Source: Xenopus tropicalis (taxonomy: Eukaryota; Chordata; Amphibia; Anura; Pipidae). Taken from it: DNA of 64,000 nucleotides. Position 1 is the first letter of the stretch. Each line of letters opens with the position of its first letter. The DNA is taken from positions 69,898,222 through 69,962,221 of the forward strand of contig NC_030677.2 of the NCBI RefSeq assembly GCF_000004195.4. Direction: 5' to 3'. Of the stretch, positions 48,596 to 60,604 are shown in pieces. The notes beneath the pieces are model-generated. The model ran no database searches. It was given only the letters and a program-made list of their open reading frames with translations, and had not been told where the DNA came from. The translations under genes were made by a program, and so were the position numbers.

Positions 48596-50002
48596 TCACA
48601 CCAACTCCACTGTTGTTGAACCACGCATTCCCTGCTTCCCAGCCATCACCAGGTTCACCCAGTGGGCAGTGTAGGTGACATACCTGCCCTGACCATGCTT
48701 GGAGGACCATGTGTCAGTAGTCATATGGACCTTTGCCCCAACACTAAATGACAGAGATGCGGTGATTTGGCTCTGCACATGCTGGTACAGGTGTGGTATT
48801 CCCTTCTGTGAAAAAAAATTGCGGCTGGGTACCTTCCACTGCGGTGTCCCAATTGCTACAAATTGGTGGAAAGCCTCAGAGTCCACCAGCTGGTATGGTA
48901 AAAGCTGGCGGGCTAAGAGTGCAGACAATCCAGCTGTCAGACGCCGGGCAAGGGGATGACTCGGAGGCATTGGTTTCTTACGCTCAAACATGGCCCTCAC
49001 AGAAACTTGGCTGGGGGCAGATGAGCAGGAACTGGAAGGCGGAGTGGAGGGTGGTTGAGACGGGTCAAGGACAGCAGAGGTAGAGCAGTAAGATGCTGGA
49101 GCAGAAGGAGGGTGGCTTAGCGTTTGGCTGCTGCCTTTGAGGTGTTGCTCCCATAGTGCTTTGTGTTTGGCGTTCATGTGCCTTCGCATAGCAGTTGTAC
49201 CTAAGTGGGTGTTGGGCTTCCCAAGACTCAGTTTCTGACTGCACTCATTGCAAATTACAGCGCTTTTGTCAGAGGCACACACATTAAAAAAATGCCACAC
49301 TGCTGAGCCTTTTGATGTGGGCTTTCTAGCAGTAACAGTAGAAGTTGGCGGGTGCGTTGGCTGGCTGACCACAGGTGCCGATTCATGTTGTTGCCCTACT
49401 GTTCCCTGGGAGCTGTCTCTGCTTCTTCTAAGTCTTAATCTCCTCCTGCCTCTCTGACTCTCCGTCTCTCCATCTGAACTATCCTCCTCTTGCTCTCTTC
49501 TTGTGGGCACCCACAAAATATCACTCTCCTCATCATCATTCTCCTCAGATGCATCAATTTCTTCTGACAGCTCACAGAAGACAGCAGCAGCGGGGACCTC
49601 ATCACACCTTATGTCCATCTCTGTTGTGTTGCCTGCCTGAATTATGATATCTGGTGTAATGTCCGCATCTCCTTCATCTTCTTCTGGCAATAATGGTTGC
49701 GCATCACTCAGTTCAACAAACTCATGAGTAAATAACTCCTCTGACTCCAGTGAAGAAGGGGTGGCGGTGGTGGAGGAAGTGGTACGTGGGGTGCCCATAG
49801 CAAAGGAGGATGAGGATGTTGTGGCAAAGTTAGAAACAGTAGAGGATGGGGTGTGCTGTGTAAGCCAGTCAACTACCTCTTCAGCATTTTGGGAGTTCAG
49901 GGTAAGTGCCTTCGGAAAACTGGGCAATTTCCTAGGGCCACAGGATATCATAGCAGCACGGCCCCTAGTGCCTCTGCGTGGCGGCCTGCCTTTGCCTGGC
50001 AT
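48596..50002 (-). pseudogene. hAT transposase, N-terminal part with BED zinc finger
   Basis: 468 codons from an ATG at 50002, the first in-frame ATG after the 168-bp array. The N-terminus is basic (MPGKGRPPRRGTRGR). An acidic stretch covers ~85-175, followed by a nuclear-localisation-like RRRLRLRRSR (~186-195). The BED finger spans ~233-280: W236, C251, C254, H275, H280. Then a proline/serine linker, and the start of the catalytic fold with HMTTDTWSSKHGQGRYVTYT, whose D430 is the expected first catalytic Asp. A TGA at 48596 breaks the frame; CGA to TGA by CpG decay is a likely cause. Downstream coding resumes without a frameshift. Similar in design to vertebrate ZBED-type hAT transposases. 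Confidence 0.9.
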
Positions 50003-50029
50003 TTTTTTTATTTTTACAAAACAACTTGG

Positions 50030-50588
50030 GTGATGTTTCTGGACACGGAATTATTATTGTAATTTAGACAAATTGTGAAAAAGCTCACACAGCTAGGTGG
50101 CACTTGGTTGCAGACACCGGGCAACAAGGCCTGCAAGGGCAACGTATACAGTAGTGGATACGGAATATTTTATTGCTGGTGGAAAACCGTCACTCAAGTG
50201 ATGTTTCTGGACACGGAATTATTATTGTTATTTAGACAAATTGTGAAAAAGCTCACACAGCTAGGTGGCACTTGGTTGCAGACACCGGGCAACAAGGCCT
50301 GCAAGGGCAACGTATACAGTAGTGGATACGGAATATTTTATTGCTGGTGGAAAACCGTCACTCAAGTGATGTTTCTGGACACGGAATTATTATTGTTATT
50401 TAGACAAATTGTGAAAAAGATCACACAGCTAGGTGGCACTTGGTTGCAGACACCGGACAACAAGGCCTGCAAGGGCAACGTATACAGTAGTGGATACGGA
50501 ATATATTATTGCTGGTGGAAAACCGTCACTCAAGTGATGTTTCTGGACACGGAATTATTATTGTTATTTAGACAAATTGTTATTTAGA
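50030..50588. repeat. Tandem array II: 168-bp units
   Basis: gtgatgtttctgg starts at 50030, 50198, 50366 and 50534: three full units and a partial fourth. The period is 56 codons exactly, which keeps one plus-strand frame open for 170 codons (50075-50587). That frame has no known domain and runs against the transposase direction, so I do not call it a gene. The array lies in the presumed 5' leader of the transposase. Confidence 0.93.
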
Positions 50589-50596
50589 CAAAAAAT

Positions 50597-51600
50597 ACAG
50601 AGCAGTAGAAAGTAGATTACTAGCCAGAAAACCTACTTAAACTCTCCCTGAAATGAATGCACAGCTCCTATCCCCACACAAATACAGAGCAGTAGAAAGT
50701 AGATTACTAGCCAGAAATCCTACTTAATCTCTCCCTGAAATGAATGCACAGCTCCTATCCCCACACAAATACAGAGCAGTAGAAAGTAGATTACTAGCCA
50801 GAAATCCTACTTAAACTCTCCCTGAAATGAATGCACAGCTCCTATCCCCACACAAATACAGAGCAGTAGAAAGTAGATTACTAGCCAGAAATCCTACTTA
50901 AACTCTCCCTGAAATGAATGCACAGCTCCTATCCCCACACAAATACAGAGCAGTAGAAAGTAGATTACTTGCCAGAAATCCTACTTAAACTCTCCCTGAA
51001 ATGAATGCACAGCTCCTATCCCCACACAAATACAGAGCAGTAGTAGATTACTAGCCAGAAATCCTACTTAAACTCTCCCTGAAATGAATGCACAGCTCCT
51101 ATCCCCACACAAATACAGAGCAGTAGAAAGTAGATTACTAGCCAGAAATCCTACTTAAACTCTCCCTGAAATGAATGCACAGCTCCTATCCCCACACAAA
51201 TACAGAGCAGTAGAAAGTAGATTACTTGCCAGAAATCCTACTTAAACTGTCCCTGAAATGAATGCACAGCTCCTATCCCCACACAAATACAGAGCAGTAG
51301 TAGATTACTAGCCAGAAATCCTACTTAAACTCTCCCTGAAATGAATGCACAGCTCCTATCCCCACACAAATACAGAGCAGTAGTAGATTACTAGCCAGAA
51401 ATCCTACTTAAACTCTTCCTGAAATGAATGCACAGCTCCTATCCCCACACAAATACAGAGCAGTAGAAAGTAGATTACTAGCCAGAAATCCTACTTAAAC
51501 TCTCCCTGAAATGAATGCACAGCTCCTATCCCCACACAAATACAGAGCAGTAGTAGATTACTAGCCAGAAATCCTACTTAAACTCTCCCTCAAATCAATC
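50597..51600. repeat. Tandem array III: 12 units of 87 or 83 bp
   Basis: acagagcagtag starts at 50597, 50684, 50771, 50858, 50945, 51032, 51115, 51202, 51289, 51372, 51455 and 51542. Units at 51032, 51289, 51372 and 51542 lack four bases (gcagtagtagat instead of gcagtagaaagtagat), which makes complete units of this type 83 bp; the last unit is partial. Otherwise units are almost identical. Confidence 0.95.
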
Positions 51601-51670
51601 ACAGCTTCTCTCCCTACACTATCTCTTCAAGCACACACAGGCAGAATGTAAAATGGCTGCTGGGCTTCGG

Positions 51671-51680
51671 TTTATATATG
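51671..51680 (-). promoter_or_regulatory. TATA-like box of the transposase promoter
   Basis: On the minus strand CATATATAAA follows a GC-rich stretch (51697-51720 with a C/G run). Transcription from about 51645 would run through arrays III and II to the ATG at 50002. This is inference from position and sequence only. Confidence 0.45.
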
Positions 51681-51779
51681 GAAGGGAGTGGTCCAAGGGG
51701 GGGGGGGTGGCCCGGGAGGGAGAGCTGCCTGATTGCCTGACATGTATCTGCTGGTCTGGTGTGAGAGGTCAAAATTTGG

Positions 51780-51897
51780 CGCCAGCTAAGGCGAACCCAA
51801 ATGGCGAACATCGCCAAAAGTTTGCGAATTTGCGGACTTGCGAACACCCGATGTTCGCGCGAATTAGTTCGCCGGCGAACAGTTCGCTACATCCCTA
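51780..51897. repeat. Right arm of the hAT element
   Basis: 'cgaacacccgatgttcgcgc', then 'gaattagttcgccggcgaac', then the terminal repeat. The same order is found at 5380-5488 in the short derivative. Confidence 0.88.
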
Positions 51898-51905
51898 GTA
51901 CTCAG

Positions 51906-54324
51906 TATGATCAGTCTCTTAAGCAGAGGCCTTCTCTCTCCTATTCATGGTATTGTATGATGGTATGTACAGTAAATGTACTGCACACAGGACCTCAATT
52001 AGGGGAGAAAATGTGAGAATACTGTAGGTAGGCCAGTGAGTTTTTGACTGAAAACCATTTTTTTCTTTTTTAGCAAGGGGTTCCTCAAGCACTCTTTGGC
52101 AAGCAAGGCAGTATCCAGTCCCCAGTGGCACCTAGAAAGAGTTCATGACTCTGGTCACAAGGGACCTGGACCATTTAGTTTTAAGGGCCCCAATATTTTG
52201 AATGGTGACCTTGACTGCAGTACTATAATCCTTAGTACTAACTGCAAGCTTGAACAAGAAGTATTTAATAATTTGTAAACAAGCCAATGCTTTGGGCTTC
52301 ATTCAGCAAATAGTTCTTCTTGATTGATGCCAAGTATCCCTATCTGAATGGAAATTCTTTAGTCATAAGCTAGTCAGTTAGTTTAAAGTTGTTTGAGTTT
52401 TATTAATGTTGTGAGAGATAAAGATCCCTCCCAGTGAGACTAATTCTTTGGGTACTTTTGTTTAGGCGCCATGTGGTTTGAAAACTCAGTGTGCTCTTTC
52501 CCGTGGTAGAGATACTCCTGGTTCTTGTTTAAATATGCTGTTTTTTGTCTGGGTGAATTTCATCTACAGAAATGGTTTTAGGCACCAGCCTTATTTTTAT
52601 GTTATTTCTACAGATCCTTTAAATCTTCTTTTTGTCTGTAAAATTCTTCTCTCATTTTTAGTGTGGTATAATGGCGTTGTGGCTCTTTGGTTACATGCAA
52701 TTTATGTTTGGTTTATTTCTTTTATATTCAACAGGTCTGTTCTGGATCCCAAGTTCTTGGCTCCTGTTTAATTCCTGGAATTTCAGCTCAGATTTCCTTA
52801 ATCATGTTGCAGAAAATGTCCTTAATTTTCATTTTCAAAGGCTTGTTTAAGTTAAGGTTGAAAATTTATCATGCTGTCAATGTTGCTTTGTGAATTAGAG
52901 GGATCATTAGCGTATAGGCCTCCACCTTTGTTTCTTTCTGGTCTTATGGGCACCATGTCAGTTTGACTGGGATCTCTGTTTTCCTTGTAAAGTATAATTT
53001 ATGAGTCTTTTTGCTGGTTTTACTTTTTAGGGATTTTGTTACTATCAGACTTTTCATCTGCTATAGCTTTTAATCCACTGGGAGAGCATAACAATTATAC
53101 ATTATTTTGTTTTCCCATTTTGTAATTATGGCTTATTTGCCCCCTTGGCCATTAGCTCAGAAAGGCATAGCTGGACCTCTGCTTTGGTAAACACAGACCT
53201 AGATGCATGAGTGTTACACTATCAAACAATTTTAGGAGAACTTCACCAATGAGATCTGACGCCTCTGGCACCTTAAATCGGCCCTGTACGCAGTTGCTCT
53301 TCACATCATCAGCTGTGTCCCCTCAACCATAATGTGCTTTCAAATAATGGACTATATTCAAAGAGAAAAAAGGTATCTCATGGTTTATTGTGTGAAAACT
53401 TATGAAAAGATTGAATTTGACATGCAATTCAATTTAGAACAATTCATTGAACTGATTCTGGCCCATTGTGCCTAATCTAAATGTCCCATGAGGTGGAAGT
53501 TGAACTTAATTTTTACTTTGTTACTTGTTTTACTATGACTTCCTCGAGCATATAGCAAATTTCAAAGATGTATTTATGGTTTTCTAATATGTATAAGATA
53601 GACTGATTTATTTATTAGTAAGATATATTATTAAGATATTATATGTAATATAAATGTATGGACGATGTGTGTTTTATTTTGCATTATATTTTATAAACCA
53701 AAGGCAGATAGATACAAAAGGTTTTGTATTTGGTGTTTAACTATTCAATTAGCAAATGCTATAAAAGCACAAATTACAAAAAACAATAATTCTGTAAAGT
53801 TGCACATTATCCTGGTCAGAATGACTTTATTGCAGGTGCCTTAGTATCTACTATACCGGATGTGGAGAACCTCGCACTATAGGTTGTTAGGGTGCACAGT
53901 ATTTGGGAATAACGGATATAGTATATCGTGTTATAGACACAAAGAAAATTCACTGGCACACCTATACTATGTCTATTTATGGCTTTCTTTGGAGCAAGGA
54001 ACCTACACTTCAAACTCAACATAGACAAGCAGATGTTTATACTCAATAATTAACCTCTTTCTCAATGTCACTTCGGAGACTTTTTCATCTCTATTGATTA
54101 ATAATGCACAGTAATATAATATAAATCAATAAATTCTAATGACAAATAACATATTCTTTGATGATTACATTAAGCAATGACATTAAAAAAACCTTACTGT
54201 TTACACAAACTGAATAATTAATATATGTTTTATTTAGTACAAATAATGATTACTCTTCAAATTACTGTAAAAAATTGCTTCACACTTTCTGTTAGTATAT
54301 ATACCATCTATAGTATAAGGAAAC
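51906..54324. other. Unassigned non-coding sequence
   Basis: Open frames near 52478 and 52687 have no domain character. 'ctctggcaccttaaatcggc' (53268) may belong to an old repeat. Nothing firm. Confidence 0.35.
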
Positions 54325-54570
54325 AGAAAATTCGCTGTGGAAAACTTCGTCGCGCAAAATTCTTTTGGTTGCATGTCAAATTGGGTGCGGTTGCGTCAAA
54401 ATGGGCACTGTTGCTGCAAAATTGGACATGACTGTGCCAAAAAAAGGGCACGGGCACGTCAAAATGGGCGTGGTTACTACAAAGAATAGCCGCAGGTGAC
54501 AAAAAAGACGTGGGCGACAAAAAAAATTGCGCAACAAATGCGTTTCACGGGACAGATTCGCTCATCACTA
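54325..54570. mobile_element. hAT-like MITE, right end clear
   Basis: The right end 'gacagattcgctcatcacta' and the internal run of 'gggcacggg', 'gcgtggttac' and 'gtgggcgacaaaaaaa' words match 14498-14845 and 35201-35423. The left end is worn ('aaaattcgctgtggaa'). Confidence 0.55.
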
Positions 54571-54628
54571 CTCGACCTGGGATTTTGCAGATAAGGGGTC
54601 GTTCTGTAATTTAAATCACCATACTTTA

Positions 54629-54811
54629 AGGGGTATATTTATCATGCTGTGTAAAAAGTGGACTGAAGCATTACCGGTGCTCCTAGCAGCCAATCAGATG
54701 CTTTGCTTTGGTTTTCTAACTGTTGAAATCTAATTGCTGATTGGTTGCCCTGGGCAACATCCCCGGTAATGCTTCACTCCACTTTTTACACAGCATGATA
54801 AATATACCCCT
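54629..54811. mobile_element. 183-bp MITE with 48-bp inverted ends
   Basis: 54630-54677 and 54763-54810 are inverted with a single mismatch, beginning GGGGTATATTTATCATGCTG. Between them are 'gcagccaatcagatg' and 'attgctgattggttgcc', two inverted CCAAT-type words. A recent or well-preserved copy. Confidence 0.85.
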
Positions 54812-56480
54812 AGGTCTACTAAAAAATAATTTAAATATTAAATACACCCAAAAGGATTGCCTGCAACAAGGATTAATTATATCTGATTTGGGATCATGTA
54901 CAAGGTACTGTTTTATTATTACTGAGATAAAGGAAACACATTTTATTAATTTAAATTAATTGATTAAAATTGAGTCTATGGAACTTCCATAGTGTTCTAT
55001 TTAAATAAACAGTTCTTCATTTATAAATATTTCCTCAAAATAATTCTGAAATTTAAAAAAATATAAAAAAGGGGACATGATATGTCTAGTAATGTCTAGT
55101 AATGCTGTCTGCTCAATGTTGACAGTATTTAGTTTTGTGCTTATCTATTATTTTTAATAATCATAAATAGGATGATAAAACTTCTTTTTTTGGGTAACTG
55201 TCTTCTTCGTAAAGAGAATAAAATTTTTTAGGTATTTAGTGGTGAAACACAATCTTTTTAGGAGTGACCTCTTCTCTATATATAGCCTGATAAAAATATA
55301 ACTAGGGGGATGAGGCAGTCTGCCTATTGCTACAGGTCTGTACTTAAGTATATGTATTATTAATTAGCTGTTAGTAACAGGCTAGCAAGAGATAGAGTTA
55401 ATAGAAAGGAATGTAACCATTGACTGTGTTTGTGAAAGAAGTAGAAAAATGGGATTTATTTCCAAGGGACTGAAACAGTACTTAATTATAGGTAATTACA
55501 GTAAAGGCATATTAAGCGATGGAGAACAACATATATATAGACTGATACACCTAACTTTGATACTTATTTCTAGTGACAAATGAAAAGTGATTAGTCACCA
55601 AGAGGCCTTAATACGATATACCTCATTGAATTAGGTGTATTGATTTTAAAAAGTTACAGTTTAGAAAAATCCTGTCTTTTGCATAGCAGTAAATATATCT
55701 CCCAAAGACGGCAGTTCAATAAAACTAATAATACTGTTAATTTACGACTACCATTGATCACTAATCATTGTGTCTTTTTTAATTGAAACACATCAGTTGC
55801 TGCTCTTAAGTTTCCACTTTACGTTGCAGGGGTTATATTCTTTTCAATTAATTGGTGAGTCACATTGTGGTCTTTAAGATCCTCTTTGTGTTTTTTTACT
55901 TAGTGAATGTTAATTTTAAAAGGGATCACTTTGGAATTAAAATGCAATCAAACAGGTCTGCCGTCAGTGATAAAAAACCAAAGATGCTGTAAAATTAAAT
56001 AACTTTCTTTAAATCAAATACACCTGAAACTTCATTATCCTATGAGGAAACAAAATACAACCTTAATATGGGCCTGTGTGCATAGGTAGAGCATAAATGG
56101 CTCAAAATATCCTTTAATTGTCCTCTGCAGGCAATAATGTTACAGAATATTTTAGAGGCAAGTGTGCTTAATCCTATTTATATTTAATTCAATTCTAGTA
56201 TATAAGTATACATAAGCATTAATAATAATCAGCCAACCTCCCTTCTTGCAACATCTATTCTGTTCAGAAGTTTCCAAGTATGCCGACCTGCCATAAATCA
56301 GCAAAGTTGCACAGCGAATGTGCCATCTTCTTCTGATGTCTTCTGTCAATTCAGATCTTATGGGAACAAGTTTGCTATATGATCAAATACAACAATACTA
56401 GGTTAAAAAATCATGAGGCCCCCACATAGAATAGCACTGCATATCTCAGGATCTCTTCTAGTTTTATTTTACCACAAAGC
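54812..56480. other. Unassigned non-coding sequence
   Basis: No gene. 55730-55990 is repeat-free by eye with several TAAT/ATTA words; no further claim. Confidence 0.3.
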
Positions 56481-56535
56481 AGTGTCAGACTGGGATAACA
56501 ATGGCAGACCAGAGAACCTGATATGAAGGGCCCAC
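56481..56535. mobile_element. Left end of a CAGTGTNGGACTGG hAT MITE
   Basis: 'cagtgtcagactgggataac' then 'aagggcccaca' matches the start of 42848-43127. 'cccagtattccagtctgact' at 57882 could be the far end, but the 1.4-kb gap makes that uncertain. Confidence 0.4.
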
Positions 56536-59321
56536 AATCATTAGCAAGTCTTTAAAATCTTTTAGTTAGTATGCCTATTATTAAAATGTTGATTGTCAAA
56601 ACTTTATTGCCTAAAATAGCCAAGTACAATAGACACCATTTTGAGACACTGAGGTCCACAGTATTTTATACTGAGATATCAACACAAGATAAATTCAGAG
56701 GGTATCAAAGAAACAGATGGACAGACAGTGTGCACAAATCAGGTTGCACCTTTCTCTATCGCCCTGCATTTTACAGCCCAGATTATATGGTTGTTTGAGG
56801 AAACTATTCGCTCTTGCTCTTCTATTTCCACTATTCTATTTCTTGCAACGCTAACCCTATATAATTAATCTCCATGGATGTTCCTGCTTATCTGGAGCAA
56901 TACATTTAGCCTCTGTCTTTTTCCTGACCCCATCACTCCAGTCCTAAATTAAGTGTTTTGGGCTTTTGTACCAGCCTATGCAATCAAAACCATTAATTAG
57001 GGAAGATCTGTGACTCCAAAGATGCCCCAGTAGCTCCCTATTTTCTTTTCTACTGATTCCCTGCACATACTCTGTACTGCTGTTACTTACCTGAGATTAA
57101 TGACTGACAATATATTTTATATATAGAATATAAATGTCACAATATAAGGCTGATTAGTAATTAATACAGTTAATTACTACATGGCAGCTCAGAAGTGCAA
57201 TTAGCATCAGAATTTTATAATCAGCCCTGCAGCATACCAACCTTATTTTCTGGTTGATCATTTGCAACAACCCCTAAGCTTAGCTTCTCAACAGCTGCCC
57301 AGAGCTCACCGAGCATGTGAGTGTGTCAGATACTTTTCAAGATGGGGAGCTCCTGTGACAAGTTTGAAGGCCTGGATCATTGCTGCTGTTAAGATGCTGA
57401 AGCTTTAGGCTGATGCAGTAAGTACAGTATATAAAATATAGCATTTTAGCCATATTTATTTTTAGGTTTTAGTTCTCCTTTTTCTCTTATGCAATCAAGA
57501 CATTCCTCTGTTCCTCATTCTACTAATCTCTGTATATGCAGCTACATTTGTGTGACCCAAACTAATCTTCTTTTTACACTGCTGCTCCTTATTTTCCTAT
57601 TTGCCACACAACTACACCTTTTGACATGCTCTGGCATTCCTGCCCATCGCTAACGTAATCAATAACTTCAGGTGTTTTGCAGGGCAAGCCCTGACTGCTT
57701 CTGTAAATAGAGTTTTGGAATGTGCAATCTGATTGGACTGTCCTTAATTTTTGCAGAAACTGCAAAAATCTTCAGTGCATGGCCCAGAACTTTATTTAGA
57801 GGAGCACAAATGGGAAAAACTGGCCACAATGAAGAAGCCCAGGGGGAAGGGTTATAGGGGAAGAGGCACCTAGGATTTTCCCAGTATTCCAGTCTGACTC
57901 TTTTACAAATCATTTATTTGGGTGCAGAATGTAATTTTCAGGGACCATCTTTTATCCAGGAAAAAGTCAACAATTAATTTTGCAAATGCAAAAGATCTAG
58001 GGATGTAACAAGGGATTTGTGCTGAGCTTCAAGGCCATTTGAACAGAGGTTTCAATCACGACTATATGTTTACCCCCAAATCATACACCTTCCATCAGAG
58101 TGAGCTAATTCATAGTTTCAAAGATCTACTCAGCAGCACATTATGGTAAAAGACATAGATATACCCCAGATATACCCCAAAATTACAAGCCAGCTCATTA
58201 AAACAATCAAATTGCACCATTATATAATATAAGATAATTACTGACTTTGATGAGAGTTGTCTTATGGAAATAAAATATAGTGGAAGATTGCATATTGCAC
58301 AAAGAATGTAATATTTTTATAAAAATATATCAATGAATAATTGAGCCCTATACATTAAAAAAAATATATTTTTTATAATGATATATGCATTGATATAAAT
58401 GAATTTTGTCTGTATTTTACAGTTAATAGTTACAATGTTTGTACATCTGCTTTGTCCCAAACTAAGTATCTTGTCATTAATTTGTATTTTAATGAAAATT
58501 ATGAAATACATAGCAAATATTATACCATAGGGTTAAAACGGGACTTTTATGATCATTTTTATTTGGATGGCAATTCCAATCACCGTTTCCTTTAAGCAGT
58601 AAGAATGTATTCACAAAGGAATGAACACCTTAGGTCTTCATAAAATATGCATTTATAATCATTACATTTGACTGTGGTACTTTTAGTAGATGAAACCATG
58701 ATCATCTTATTTAACACAGCAGAGGAAACTGAAATTGACAAGATAGCTATATATCCATAACTGTAGCTGTCAAAATTCATTACAGTGTACATGACTGCCT
58801 ATGGCATAATTTGTACCAGCCTGAGGACCCTTAACTGTGTCCCTTCTGTTCTATCAAAGTTAAAAGTAGTGTTGTGTTTATTAGAGCAGATTCAGAAAAC
58901 CAAATGCAATTTAAATAAAAAAAAGGAAAGATTCAAGACAAATACATAAAAGGATTTCATGGGCAGATTTGTGTAGGTGAAATTGATTAGTACAGGAATG
59001 CCACCAAAAGTTTTCATTTTTTTGGTTATGGCATTTATTATACAAAATGATTGTTATGTAAATAAGAGGACTTTCCATGATATTAGGCACTATGTGGTAA
59101 TGCTGCTAAAACATTTAAAATCAAGTGATTTTATTGTTTTTTAGTAAATAGCATTAATGTATTTATGAATTTTTTGGGCAATGAGTCTCTGGATAACATG
59201 TCCCATGTCTGTTTATATTATCCACAAAGTAATAAAAATTTAATGTATTAAAATGTATAAATAGTTACATATTTTGTTTGTTACACCCATTAGCTGTTGG
59301 ACAATCTATATTATTCTTATA
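56536..59321. other. Unassigned non-coding sequence
   Basis: Around 59165-59205 'ctggataacatgtcccatgt' is a worn right end of the TA-flanked MITE family. No gene recognised. Confidence 0.35.
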
Positions 59322-59634
59322 CAGGTATCGGACCCCTTATCCGGAAACCCGTTATCCAGAAAGCTCCGAATTACGGAATGCCCGTCTCCCATAGACTCCA
59401 TTTTAATCAAAAAATTCAAAATTTTAAAACTGATTTCCTTTTTCTATGTAGAAATAAAACAGAACCTTGTAATTGATCCCAACTAAGATATAATTAATCC
59501 TTATTGGATGCAAAACAATCCTATTGGGTTTAATTAATGTTTTATTGATTTTTTAGTAGACTTAAGGTATTGAGATCCAAATTACGGAAAGACCCCTTAT
59601 CCGGAATACCCTTGGATAATGGGTCCTATACCTG
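59322..59634. mobile_element. TA-flanked MITE (CAGGTATGGGA family), good copy
   Basis: 313 bp from CAGGTATCGGACCCCTTATC to 'gggtcctatacctg', with TA on both sides (59320-59321, 59635-59636). Aligned end to end with 32018-32336. Confidence 0.82.
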
Positions 59635-60362
59635 TACAATGCAATGTAGTAGGGTAAACATAACAGGTTCACAAGAAATGTCATTAGAAAGTATGCTTAG
59701 GTTTCCAACAACTGTGAATAAAATATGCCGTGCCCCAAATAGTAATTAAACAAACTTCAATAAGAATTTCTAAATTCTAGCTTGCGGTTGAAATCAGTGA
59801 AATGTATTGCTATGCGCAATAACCACTGCTGCATATATTTATGGGCATCCAATGCATGTAAGGCATAGGAGCTGATCAGGCCTGTGCAGTGCCTATTAGT
59901 GATGAGCGAAGGAGGAAACTTGAGTACAGGCAGTTGATCAGTCCAAAAACACAGTACCAGAAGAGTTAGAGAGTCTCAAATTGTATCCAGGCAAAGGTTG
60001 GTTCAGACGGCAAACAGGATGATCTGAAACAGGCAGAAAGGTCAAATACCGTTGATGCCACGTGCCAGCAGTGCGGCACTACATGGCGCCAGCACAATGA
60101 CAATGCACCCATAGGTAACACGCCATCTTTACTTTTAACATGGAGCAGAGTGCTGTGGTCAAGTGCATTTGTGCATGCAGTCCTAAATGATCCCTTTGTA
60201 CATTTGAAATTTTTATTTACCCACTTGCAACTGGCTACTCGATGCTGTTTTCTGGAAAAAAAAAATACATGATTATATATATACTGTATATATATATATA
60301 GCACAGAGTGGGAAGCACACCCCAATGTTGCGATACCTCGGTGCTCGAGCGAAAAAACAAAA
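59635..60362. other. Repeat fragments, no gene
   Basis: 'ttagtgatgagcgaagg' at 59896 is a lone MITE left end. 'aggcaaaggttggttcagac' (59991) recalls 9340-9400. 'ttgcgatacctcggtgctcg' precedes the palindrome. The minus-strand 119-residue frame (59966-60325) has no domain character. Confidence 0.4.
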
Positions 60363-60604
60363 TATAGTATAGGTTGTTGGCACTCGAAGGTTTTACTTAA
60401 TACAGTAAAGAAAACAAAAAGAGCAAAATCTGAGAGAAATCAGGCAGTGAAGTTTATTCTGTCCGACGTTTCAGTCCTGACTTTCGTCCCTGTATAGGAC
60501 TGAAACGTCGGACAGAATAAACTTCACTGCCTGATTTCTCTCAGATTTTGCTCTTTTTGTTTTCTTTACTGTATTAAGTAAAACCTTCGAGTGCCGACAA
60601 CCTA

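Larger units (their letters stand above)
44379..51897 (-). mobile_element. Complete hAT DNA transposon with three internal tandem arrays
   Basis: 7519 bp. The terminal 16 bp are TAGGGATGTAGCGAAC and its perfect inverse. Subterminal palindromes GTTCGCGAAC (44419-44428, 44449-44458) and GTTCGCCGGCGAAC (51867-51880) are likely transposase-binding sites. From left to right it holds: a ~250-bp arm shared with the short copies at 4953 and 10096; an 89/92-bp array (45168-46677); the minus-strand transposase (50002-46784); a 168-bp array (50030-50588); an 87/83-bp array (50597-51600); and a TATA-like box and right arm. hAT elements are usually 2.5-5 kb; the arrays account for most of the extra length. 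Two in-frame stops make this copy probably non-autonomous now. Confidence 0.93.
44371..51905. repeat. 8-bp target-site duplication of the full hAT element
   Basis: gtactcag at 44371-44378 and 51898-51905, immediately outside the inverted ends. Both copies are identical, which suggests a recent insertion. Confidence 0.95.

Noticed and set aside
47103..49457. Several plus-strand frames of 67-111 codons
   Set aside because: They are antisense shadows of the minus-strand hAT transposase.
50075..50587. 170-codon plus-strand frame with three near-identical 56-residue repeats
   Set aside because: It is produced by a tandem DNA repeat whose period happens to divide by three, has no known domain and opposes the transposase direction.
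45168..51600. CRISPR array
   Set aside because: The repeats are directly adjacent units of 83-168 bp without unique spacers, in a eukaryotic transposon.
56481..57905. A 1.4-kb complete hAT element between a CAGTGTCAGACTGG left end and a CCAGTCTGAC right end
   Set aside because: The right end matches poorly, no 8-bp duplication was found, and known copies here are about 280 bp.
59966..60325. 119-codon minus-strand frame
   Set aside because: It runs through simple TA repeats and repeat-derived sequence and has no domain.
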